A stretch of DNA of 64,000 bases from Jackrogersella multiformis (taxonomy: Eukaryota; Ascomycota; Sordariomycetes; Xylariales; Hypoxylaceae), in assembly GCA_902806575.1 (NCBI GenBank), contig CADCXD010000004.1, forward strand, positions 124,001 through 188,000, read 5' to 3'. Shown piece by piece: positions 24,201 through 33,303 of this stretch (its first letter is position 1; every line of letters starts with the position of its first letter). The position numbers and the translations under genes are program-made. The notes below the pieces were generated by a model that saw only the letters and a list, made by a program, of their open reading frames with translations, did no database searches and was not told where the DNA came from.

Positions 24201-26172
24201 TGTCCCGGAAGCAATAACTCCTCAGCCAGCCTAATTAGGAGAGTTTGACTCCCAAGACAGGTCAAGAACGGTAAAAGAGAACTCTCCAGTTACATACTAT
24301 GAGAAGCTCGTTGAGCTCGTCGATCTCATCCCCGGTCAGCTTCTCTTCCAATTGGCTGATCACCGTCTGGGTAATCTGCTTCTCGTTCATGTCCGACTCG
24401 TTCAGAACTCTATCAATGTCCGTCTCCAGTCCGTCGGAGGCGACGACCTCCCTGACGTTTTCGAGCGCGGCCTTCACCTTGTTGAAATTCCCGCCCACCT
24501 GCTTCAACAATGTGTCTCTGACCTTTGCCATCAGCGCCTCGTCCTCGGGATCTTGAAGAAGATCGTTAGACCGAAGATAATGTTCGATGTATCTTCGAAT
24601 ATCTACCCCATTATGTTGCTCGACTTCGAGGTCGAAATGCGAGGGTAGATCATTGGCCCGCACCGTGTCTCGCCTCGCTGACAGTAGCACTCGCACCGAA
24701 GACAGCGCAGAGTTGCTTACGATACTGATTAACTGCTCTTTCTGCTCTTTATCGTCGGAGGACTCGCCCGGCAACCCTCCGAGACCGTCAAGGATGATAT
24801 AGTGTGTCGTGCTCCCTTTAGGCGAACCGATACGGAGGAAATCCCAAAGTTCCCGACAGCTAGCATCCCTGAAGAAAGACGTATTCTCACTCTTGCCATT
24901 GCATGCCTGAGAAAGAATCTTGGCATAGGCGCTATCCTGATCCGCGAGCTGGATAGCTATACACTTCAGGGCTGTCGCGATAGGCCGCTTGTCCTGATCG
25001 TCCTTGGCCGTGGCGTTCGGAAAGAAGTGCGCGGCCACCAGAGTTTTCGCCGAGTACCTGGCAGGCGACTCGTATACGGATCGCAGATAATGAGTCATGG
25101 CGGAGAGAAGAACGGATTTTCCGCTGTTCGGAGCACCCGTCAAGATAAACAAGGTGTCCGACTCCTTGTCATCTCTCTCGGCCCATTTTCGAAAGTCGGG
25201 ATGGTCCACAAACCACAGCGCCGTGTTGGGCACGCAATCCCTCCTTGGCTTGTCGCACATGTCCTTGAAAGATTTGTAAAGAGCGTCTTCGACTCCCAGA
25301 TATTTCTTGATGTTCTCGACGTATTTACGCCTGGTGTCTTCCGAGCTGCGTTTATCGTCGGCAGCTTTGAGGCTCGCGACGTCACTCGCTATCTGTTGGC
25401 TCTTCTCTGACTCCCTATCGAAGTATTCCGCGAGGTCGCTCTTCGTATCTAGCAACACTTTCAGGGTCTGCGTCGACTGTATCGAATGATGAGCTTTAGT
25501 AAGCATCTCAAACCTGTCGATCTCGGCCTTAATTCCGGAGTCGTCATGGATGATGAGAAGCTTCATCCTGGACTTGAACTTGCGCCACTTGCGTGAGTCC
25601 CGCAGCTCGATGGAGAGAGCGCAAATGTCGACGAAGCTGATCATTACTTCGTGAATGGCTTGCTTGAGTTCGGGTTCAATGCAGTCGAACTGATCCATCC
25701 TCTCGTAAATTCTGAATACACTAAGAGAAGGACCAAGCGTCTCGAAGAGGCCGTCAATCGCTTCGCGGAAAGACTTGAGCTGCTCTGGAATATCTAGCAG
25801 CAGATATAGCGCATTGAAGCATATACTAGATGGTGCCCCAAAAAGCTTCGATGAAAATCAGCATTCCTCATCCTTTAGGGATCTGTACATATGACCGGAA
25901 GAGTGACTGACCATATCGGCCCCTTGCGCAGCAACACCGCCGAGCAGCTTCAAACACCGTAGGATGTTGATACCATACTCTTCTAATCTCTCGGTGTCTG
26001 TTGTCTCACGAGCTCCCTCCGAAAGCCGGCTCTTTTCTAATTCTTTAAAGCAGTCATTCAGCGTCTTCGGAGGCTTCACGTTGACATTCATCCCGGTTCG
26101 CTCGGCAAATCGAGCAGTGACGTCTTGCCACATCTCCTCCATCGAGAAATCAGATCGTATAGATTTTTCCAT
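21247..26172 (-). CDS. NLR-type STAND receptor: Goodbye - NACHT - TPR - zinc finger
   Basis: Three exons, 25912-26172, 24298-25845 and 21247-24141, join in phase to 1,567 residues. Residues 1 to about 130 (SDFSMEEMWQDVTARFAERT, then CFNALYLLLDIPEQLKSFRE) match the fungal STAND N-terminal Goodbye domain. A NACHT-type NTPase follows, with Walker A GAPNSGKS (about 324-331) and Walker B IILDGL (about 437-442). A winged-helix-like part (LNELLIWVICGRIFFTVDEL) spans the exon 2/3 junction, then helical TPR-like repeats from about 930 (ERLGETYLGEVEYTKAIEAY; CLAEWQIELEQPKRAVEYTK). The C-terminus (about 1446-1500) has CDVC, HCKYC, FCDGC and CHKNHDW, a ZZ-like zinc finger. Such receptors are fungal innate-immunity or heterokaryon-incompatibility candidates acting in the cytoplasm. 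Intron 1 has a less usual GTCAGT donor; intron 2 is GTATGT with a TTGCTAAC branch. All motifs appear intact. Confidence 0.88.
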
Positions 26173-26735
26173 TCTAAAATTCGCCTAGGTAACGGCGGCC
26201 ACGTTTATCTACCTAGTTCACCGCAGAAGGTACTGACCAAGAGAAGCTGAGGTTCTCACTACGCAAGACCGGGCACTACGACGGGTTATATGGTTTATTT
26301 AGGACCCCAACTTCTAAGAGACAGGGAGGCCTATTATTAGAGGCTGAAATGGTGAGATCTGTGATACTCACTTCGATAGTCATGCGCTAATACTCATCGA
26401 GTTACTCTACCGGTGAGATTTACCTACCTAGGCAGACAGTGTCCTTGTGCTGACTGGCACACTGTAAATACCAATCCAGCCCCGACCCGCCATCTCAGGG
26501 GTGCATTGTAAGCGGGGACCTGGGCAGCGTACCTAGTGTAGCTGCTGATACAGTGCTGATCATCTTCAAGTTCCAACGTTCCGACCGCGTCACATCTCCG
26601 GCCTCAATGTGGCATCTGCGGCCAACCCATGACGGTCGGCGAACCATTTGTCGCGCGTAAGGATCGTCGACGTGGCTTTGATACTGGCAACCCCTTCTAA
26701 TTGCTGAGGTCGTAGTCGTCGGTACTCAGGATTCT
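26173..26735. other. shared upstream region of NLR and unknown gene
   Basis: A 563-bp region between divergent starts, so it probably carries both promoters. One CCTAGG motif is near 26424. No other feature was recognised. Confidence 0.5.
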
Positions 26736-28472
26736 ATGAGCTTCAAATGCCGCATAGATCCTGGCGGCTTTGTCGACTACACCACGAAGCGTTATATTGC
26801 ACAGGTGGGTTGGCTTTGCCGATTCCCTGGCTGCAGGGACTGCGCTGCTTCTCCCGAAGTATCTACAACACACTCAGATTGTTTGGCACTATTCATAAAG
26901 GCATACCCATCGAAAGATGCCCTATACCGTCTCTGGGTAGCGACAACATGGCGATATCCATGGCGAGAAGCTACACCTCTTCATCTTTCGACATCAGCTA
27001 GCATTACACGTCTAGTTTGGACAGCAGCCGAGAGATTTGGACTTGGACAGCTAAAAGCACTCCCGCTCGAGATCTGGCGGATGATCCGCCACCATTCGGA
27101 GCCACATCCTTCTTGGCGTTTTGTCTCCGTGTTGGATTTCGTTGACCAAGTGGCTCGTATGCCATCCGCGAGTGTGAAATCCATCGCACTATCACAAATT
27201 ACTTCCTAGGAACGAGGAAATCAACCAAAACTGACAAATGCGAATGCCTTGACATCTTCTTCTCCTCTGATTCGTCTAACGATCGATTCATTCGGCATAA
27301 AAAAAATCGAAAGGCTGCCAAGATATCCTCTATATTCCGAGATCCAATATGACGATACGGCATTTGTGATCGAGGATGAAAGCCTTTTCGTAGAAGTCAT
27401 TGCGCAGTTTAAAGTATACGCTTCCCTTCCCTCTCCGTACGTGACAGCTAGGCTGATGGTCAACAGAACGGATTGCTTCGTTTGGCATTGCCCCAACCGG
27501 CTAACGGCTTGGCCGTTTGGGACACACCAACGCCACCCAGCTTGGAGAAGTGCGCTATCGCGCCTTCGAGGACCGCTGCATGCATGCGTTTTCACACCAT
27601 CGATCTCAAAAGGACTAGCGGCCTTACCTTTTTTTTTCGTGATGACAAAGTACATGGTCTTCATGCTCACACCCCGACCGCCCCCTGCGCGAAACCTGCG
27701 TTCGATTGCCTATGGGATAAACGAGCCATAACGTGGGTGTACGTTCCTCTCGGCACTCATAACAGAGTTGCAGCATTCGGGATTCAGCTTGAGAAACGGA
27801 ACGACGAATATTTCACAACAGATAGACCTTGCTTCTTGGTAAGAACGCCTTTATGCCTATGTCTCCAGTCCCGGCATCTAACAAATGCAGTTCCGAACAG
27901 TACTAGCCGAAGATATAGTTATCGGGAGATATGAAAGCGGCAACATGCATGATTTTGTGTTCAGCAAGCCACTTCCGTCAACACTTATTTACAGCAAGGC
28001 GGAGCTAAGACCTATTTCCATCATTGCTCCATATTCCGAGAAAGAAGAAGAAACCAGTGGTCAACCCAGCCGGTATCATTATCCTGCGCCGTCGAAAGAT
28101 TTACGGCGAGGTTGGTATGTCTCCTGGGCCAGGCTCGACAAAGTCGACCATGTCCAAGTCTTCCTTAGTGACAATGGAGGTTGGTGCAAAGGTCTTTTAT
28201 TCACATATGAAAACGGTTCACAGCGCGCATTGGGGCAGTGCTGTCTTCAAGTCGACCAATGCCTAGATTATTCAAACCCTTTGCGGCTACGTTCTAAACG
28301 GGCAACTTCCCGACCTAGGTGGGAGGATGAAGCTATGATGGTAAAGCTCAAATTTTCAACCGAGCCTGGACACAGTCATGATGGAGACGACTGGGAATGT
28401 TTCCTCATGGTAGGGACACTTGTCTTCCAAGTTACTACAGAAGAGGTCTGTGTTCATGTCGCGCCGCCCTAA
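26736..28472 (+). pseudogene. uncharacterised fungal family protein with in-frame stop
   Basis: Three exons, 26736-27413, 27467-27838 and 27891-28472, join in one frame of 544 codons, interrupted by TAG at 27207-27209. The N-terminus (DYTTKRYIAQVGWLCRFPGC) and core (LPLEIWRMIRHHSE, WRFVSVLDFV, LIRLTIDSFGIKKIERLP, VWDTPTPPSLEKC, MRFHTIDLKRTSGLTFFF, VLAEDIVIGRYESG) belong to a large fungal family without known function that I recognise from memory only. At the stop the context ITS*ERG suggests an original Trp (TGG). TGG to TAG is CpA to TpA on the other strand, the RIP signature. Everything downstream is still in frame and both introns are normal (CTGAT and CTAAC branches), so the break looks recent. 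It is divergent from the NLR and convergent with the kinase-like gene (73 bp between stop codons). Confidence 0.7.
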
Positions 28473-28545
28473 ACTAATAGTAGAGCTTTCTCGCGACACG
28501 ATATCAATACTACCAACCGAGGTAGTAGAAACTAGCCCTTTGCTA

Positions 28546-29649
28546 CTAACCGACGGAGAACAATGAAATTCTATTATCATAATACATAGTCTCATGGCCG
28601 GCTTCCTCGCAAGAGGCTTGGTATTCTTCACGCTCCATCCAGCGAGGATCTGCCTGTTGTACTTGAACCCACCTCCGGCATTTATCTTCAAGGTCCTGAT
28701 AGTATGTTTTTGATAACGGAGGTGGTAAATCTTGCTCGTCATGCTGACTTCCAAGCTTCTCGTGAACCTTTTGGGAGACCTCGGAGAGCGACGCTCCCGT
28801 TCTTGAAGCCCACGCGTCTTGCAGGATTTCTGCTATAGCAGTTGCTCCAGGAGCCACCGGATATTCGCCCTTGCGAGCCGAGATCCGAAGCTCTACGAGC
28901 TGATCCTTTGTCATAGATCTCGCCCTCTCATCAGGATCGATACCCGTAAGAATGTAGTGGAGACAAGAAGCAAGACGCTGGTGAGCGCTTTCCAAATCGC
29001 CGCGAAACTTTTCAATATTATACAGCCCCATGCCGCGGTCGTAATCGGTCTTTGCCAGTCCATAACTTTCGTGTTGAGCCGGGGGCCGGCGCGGCGAGGT
29101 GCCAAAGCCGACAAGCTTGAGTCGGCCCGTGCTATCGACACCGATGTCTCGTACTTCAGTTTTGCAAGGGACAAAGCCTAGGCTTTCGAGATAGGCCGTA
29201 GCTGAAACAAGCTCTTTGGCCCAACGCTTGCGCTGTTGCCCGGTGGCACCGGCCCAGACAGATGCCAGCGGGGTGAGCCGTTCGAAAAAGGTGACATTCG
29301 CCTCGCCAACACGGAGCTCACGAGCAAGGTAGGGGGGAGACGAATTCGAGGTGCTGATCAGGTCCAACGTTGCCCTCTCGAGGTCCCGAAATATAAAGTT
29401 GGCGATGGACAAGGTGAGAAGAAGCTCCTCAGGCTGTTTGCGGGCAATCTCGGGAATAAAATGCTGCGTTGGGAGCTTAATAGCAATGTTGTTTTCCAAG
29501 AAATACACGGCAGCACGACTAGGCGGCGGCCACTGCTCTTCCAGGGACTTATCTATGATGATAGGGAGGATGATAGGCTTCAGAGGAATAAATGGGATTT
29601 GCTCTTTAGGCAAAGCCAGACCTCTCTCGAAGGTTTCCAGAGTATCCAT
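28546..29649 (-). CDS. protein kinase-like protein without catalytic motifs (pseudokinase)
   Basis: A single exon encodes 367 residues from MDTLETFERGL; an in-frame ATG at 29709 would add 20 residues. The C-lobe pattern of a protein kinase is visible: RWAKELVSATAYLESLGFV, then DIGVDSTGRLKLVGFGTSP, where active kinases have HGDLxPENILLD and LVDFD/G. The catalytic HxD Asp is absent (CKTEVRD instead) and DFG is GFG. A possible VAVK Lys remains in NIAIKLP. The C-terminal lobe (FRGDLESAHQRLASCLHYIL, TGIDPDERA, RKGEYPV) resembles fungal kinase-like proteins with diverged catalytic loops. It is probably a pseudokinase, a scaffold or regulator by inference. It lies in the NLR neighbourhood, convergent with the broken unknown gene. 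Confidence 0.65.
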   Translation of the reverse strand: MDTLETFERGLALPKEQIPFIPLKPIILPIIIDKSLEEQWPPPSRAAVYFLENNIAIKLPTQHFIPEIARKQPEELLLTLSIANFIFRDLERATLDLISTSNSSPPYLARELRVGEANVTFFERLTPLASVWAGATGQQRKRWAKELVSATAYLESLGFVPCKTEVRDIGVDSTGRLKLVGFGTSPRRPPAQHESYGLAKTDYDRGMGLYNIEKFRGDLESAHQRLASCLHYILTGIDPDERARSMTKDQLVELRISARKGEYPVAPGATAIAEILQDAWASRTGASLSEVSQKVHEKLGSQHDEQDLPPPLSKTYYQDLEDKCRRWVQVQQADPRWMEREEYQASCEEAGHETMYYDNRISLFSVG

Positions 29650-30678
29650 GCTTATTGTTGGAATTAGGCATGTAAGGGCAAAACTAATCCCCTGGGTCAT
29701 ACTAGTCAAGTGTGTTATTAATGAAAAAGTCGACGTTATATGACCTTTAAAAACTACATTTTATAGATGGTTTGTCACAACCCGCTCCCACCCCTTACTA
29801 TATCATTAGATGCACGCTCAGGGTCTTGGTGTGATCTGCTACACTGCACGGGATTTCATTGGCGCGGCATGAGGGAAGCTCGAGCTTGGTGCAGCTAACT
29901 GCATTGTAAATCTAGGTACCTAGGTATATTGGGACCAGGGTGTGAGAAATGAGGTGTACTGTAGGGGTGGTTGTAGGGGCGTCATAATAGTGCTTTCAAC
30001 GAGATGTATCTTATGAGGGCAGAAGAGAACAGTCAGTTCCAGATCCAGGTCTTCGAGAGGTAAAGGGCCGTACTGTAAGTTAAGTTGAAATATACTAGAC
30101 GCTAGCGGGGAGGAAAACTACCTAGACTAGGTGAACCCGGTAGTAGACAGTGTGATCTGGTGGTGATACTCGAGATATGAACTGTTAGGTTTTTGGAGTT
30201 AAGCAGCTCTTATTGTATATCTATCTACTAGAAATGAGTAAGTAGACAGCTAGCCATAGGCCAGGGGATAAAGCGCTCTGCTTCCGTTGTGGCCTACGCG
30301 GAGATAAACTCTACGGGATCGAGGCCGGGTGGGCGGCGTCTATTATCACTCGATTATTCCTTGCCAGGATTGGTGATGAGACAGTTAGACTTGTATAGCA
30401 AGCTCGTATTATTTATACCTGATAGGAGTTATTCATTCCTAAATGATATAACTACGTTGCTTAATAGTGATGAAGGGTATTTACATATACGTACCCAGTA
30501 TCTACTACGGTTGACACCATAGGGCAAGAGTAATCCGCAGCCTTATAAATTCGGAGCGGGGAATCACGGCGGTAAGGTCCGGCGCTAATGATGCAAGCTT
30601 CCGAGTTCCCATCCATGGATGTACTAGGTACCTAGGTACTCGGGTACTCGGCGTTAAAATCAATGAATCTACTTAGGT

Positions 30679-30706
30679 ACCTAGATACCTAGATACCTAG
30701 ATACCT
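30679..30706. repeat. 8-bp tandem repeat (ACCTAGAT)n
   Basis: Three exact ACCTAGAT units plus a partial ACCT, directly followed by ACCTGTAGGT. It is a slippage variant of the same ACCT/CCTAGG motif family. Confidence 0.85.
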
Positions 30707-30796
30707 ACCTGTAGGTAAATCTCTTTACTCCGCAGACTCCACGATACATAGACGAAGACCACACAACCAACAGGAAACCTGCGTCTCCCACATACT

Positions 30797-30814
30797 TACC
30801 TACCTAGGTAGGTA
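30797..30814. repeat. perfect 18-bp palindrome of the CCTAGG family
   Basis: TACCTACCTAGGTAGGTA, identical to the copy at 18809, followed by a further ACCTA half-motif. It lies 363 bp upstream of the amidase start. Confidence 0.9.
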
Positions 30815-31176
30815 CCTATGTACCGTACTGGCGAGGTAAGGGTAACTGCTATAGGTAGCGCTGATGCGACGGTCGGCTTAGATCTGCTAGGATCCGAACG
30901 TACAGTGGGCATTCGTGATAAGCCACGCGCTCTGCAGCTTCGAAATGCTACCCAGTTCCTAGGTAGGAGTATGCAAGATGGAGAAACGACGGAGCTATAC
31001 GAAGATAAGCAGGATCCCATCTGATCGGCACAATGCGAATAACAATCCTTTGTGTACTACCTTGGGGTAAGTATTAAATCATGAATAGTCGCCAGTGGAT
31101 AATCCGAGCTGGGGCTTCTACTTCTATCCTCAGCGACAAAGGATCAAGCACCTAGGTCGCTTGGTCGGAGTCGAAG

Positions 31177-33303
31177 ATGGGCTTTCTGGACTCCACATAT
31201 CGAAGCATTACGTTTCTATTCTGCTCGTGCTGGGTTCTAGCGGCACCCGCAAAACGCCAGCCCTGGAAACACTTGCAGACAACGCAGTACGGCGATGTCG
31301 CATTCGGCCTGGGGAACCAGACCTACCTGACGAACATCGGGCACCCCAACGCGGTCCTCGGCGGTAACTACTCGGATATAGCCGCCCAGCCAGGTTCTCC
31401 AGTGCCTGTCACGGTCATATTCGCCGAGGACGATGTCGTGACGGGTAAGTATCTTCAGGGCGTCGTCGCGAGCTTTCTGGAGGGCGACGATGTGTTTTCC
31501 GAGGATTTCCTAGACGGTCTATACATCGCGAACAATGGCACAAGCAGCAGCCCGGCCCTTGATGCCAGCGCGTTAGCGTATCTAAGCAGTCTCGCGCCCC
31601 GGTACTTATTCCTAGATGCCAGCTTTGGACGAAGCCACCGTATGTTTGGGACCCTTCCAAACCAGCAGGAGAATTCCAAGTTGATGGTTCCTCTAGTCTC
31701 TTCTAATATCCTAGTCACCTACGTCGCAGCTCCGCGCGGCAATCTCACCGCCGGGCCGTACGCCGCGTCCATCTCAGAGACTTCGGTAGCGTTCGGCGTG
31801 GTGTACCGCCTTTACCGAGACTCGTACCGCGACTTCCTCTACGGGATTTATGATTCCAATGACGGCTTGGGCACCTTTGCGCCCGTCGAGATCCACCAGT
31901 CTAGGTTCTGGGACCCGATGATCCCGGTGCCGTCACGCATCTACAGCTGGGGCGACGCCCGGCCGCTTGCGGGATCCCGCGTTGCCATCAAGGACCTATT
32001 CGACGTGAAGGGCCTCGTCACGTCGGGCGGCAGCCAGGCGTGGGCGGAGATCACCGAGGTCGCTAACGAGACTGCGCCCTCTATCCAGCGCATCGTTGAT
32101 CTGGGCGGTGTTCTGGTCGGCAAGTACAAGTTGGCGCAATTTGCGTCGGGTGCGAATCCGTGGGATTGGCAGGACGAGCATTACCCGTTCAACCCACGCG
32201 GCGACGGGTGGCTCACGTGCTCGGCGTCCTCGTCCGGCGGCGGGTGCTCCGTGGCCGCATATGACTGGCTCGATTTCGCCATCGGCTCGGATACGGGGTC
32301 GTCGATGAGGCGGCCAGCGGCGGTCTCGGGAACTTACGGCAACAGGCCGAGTCAGGGCATGATGACTTTGGAAAGAGTCATGCCCCTCGGCGCGGCGACC
32401 GACACCGCAGGCGTCTTCTCCAGGAACGTGCGCAAATGGGTGCGATTTGCCAAAAACTGGTACATTCCCGCGCTCTGCCAGAACTCTTCGATCACGGGCC
32501 TAACCCCCCTTGAGGCGCCCGACTCTTACAAATTCCCGAAGCGCATCCTCTACCTGACGGACTACTTACCTCTGAAGAATCCGGCCGCGGAAGAGGTTCT
32601 CCAAGAATTCATCCGCAACATGACGACCGTCTTCGGCATGACGGTCGAGAATCTCAACTTGACCGCCACCGTCGGCAACACGACCGACGAAGTTCCCAAG
32701 TACGATGCGCTGAACAATGCGACGGCGGTCCTGGACACCATAACGCAGTACCGAGAGGTAGGCAAGCCGCTCATTGACGCCTGGAGCGAGCGGTACGACG
32801 GCCGCTTCCCGCCCATCGACCAGGCGCGACGGCTCGGGTGGCGAGAGTACAATGAATCTTTCTTCACGGACTCGCTGTACAACCAATCCCTCGCGACGAA
32901 GCGGGCGGCCGTCGACTGGTTCGAATCCAGCATTCTGTACTCGACGCCCGAGTCGTGCAGCGAGAGCATCATGGTCTGGGACATCGGCACGGGCGGGCTG
33001 CCAAGCTACCGCGAGGAGTCGCTGAACAGCAACCCCAACACGACGACGTTCCTAGCCGTAACGCCGCCGACGGCCGGCATCACCGGCGCAAACATTTGCC
33101 CGATATACGGGTGCGTCGACATGACGATCCCGATCGGCCAGGTGCCGTACGCAAGCAACGTGACGTTCGTCGAGGAGATGGTGCCCGTGACGGTAAGCGT
33201 GATCGCCAGGCGGGGCTGCGACTTCATGCTGTGGAATATGTGGGAGAGACTAGCGGACGAGGGCGTGCTGCAGACTATCAAGACGGGGAGGACTGCGTTT
33301 TAA
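31177..33303 (+). CDS. secreted amidase-signature family protein
   Basis: A single exon of 708 residues. The N-terminus (MGFLDSTYRSITFLFCSCWV, then LAAPAKRQ) looks like a signal peptide followed by a Lys-Arg processing site. Residues about 30-240 form an N-terminal region to which I assign no function. The amidase-signature core starts near 250: Lys in VAIKDLFDVKG (about 271), SASSSGGG (349-356) and GSDTGSSMRRPA (370-381). These are the Ser-cisSer-Lys triad parts, with Ser376 the likely nucleophile, so catalysis looks possible. About a dozen Asn-X-Ser/Thr sites fit secretion. Similar fungal proteins are annotated as amidases or scytalone-dehydratase-like. The enzyme would hydrolyse an amide; the substrate is unknown. 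The GC content is clearly above that of the flanking DNA. Confidence 0.85.
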   Translation: MGFLDSTYRSITFLFCSCWVLAAPAKRQPWKHLQTTQYGDVAFGLGNQTYLTNIGHPNAVLGGNYSDIAAQPGSPVPVTVIFAEDDVVTGKYLQGVVASFLEGDDVFSEDFLDGLYIANNGTSSSPALDASALAYLSSLAPRYLFLDASFGRSHRMFGTLPNQQENSKLMVPLVSSNILVTYVAAPRGNLTAGPYAASISETSVAFGVVYRLYRDSYRDFLYGIYDSNDGLGTFAPVEIHQSRFWDPMIPVPSRIYSWGDARPLAGSRVAIKDLFDVKGLVTSGGSQAWAEITEVANETAPSIQRIVDLGGVLVGKYKLAQFASGANPWDWQDEHYPFNPRGDGWLTCSASSSGGGCSVAAYDWLDFAIGSDTGSSMRRPAAVSGTYGNRPSQGMMTLERVMPLGAATDTAGVFSRNVRKWVRFAKNWYIPALCQNSSITGLTPLEAPDSYKFPKRILYLTDYLPLKNPAAEEVLQEFIRNMTTVFGMTVENLNLTATVGNTTDEVPKYDALNNATAVLDTITQYREVGKPLIDAWSERYDGRFPPIDQARRLGWREYNESFFTDSLYNQSLATKRAAVDWFESSILYSTPESCSESIMVWDIGTGGLPSYREESLNSNPNTTTFLAVTPPTAGITGANICPIYGCVDMTIPIGQVPYASNVTFVEEMVPVTVSVIARRGCDFMLWNMWERLADEGVLQTIKTGRTAF

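Larger units (their letters stand above)
29650..31176. other. intergenic; no gene seen
   Basis: About 1.5 kb between the kinase-like gene and the amidase. CCTAGG motifs lie at about 29915 and 30628, an 8-bp tandem repeat at 30679 and a perfect palindrome at 30797. The 77-codon frame at 30289-30522 has no support. No tRNA could be folded by eye around 30250-30330. Confidence 0.55.

Noticed and set aside
30240..30330. possible tRNA-like sequence
   Set aside because: No consistent A box, B box and acceptor stem could be found.
9636..33303. secondary-metabolite gene cluster (P450, amine oxidase, amidase)
   Set aside because: No polyketide synthase, peptide synthetase, terpene synthase or prenyltransferase is present, and genes are mixed with unrelated families.
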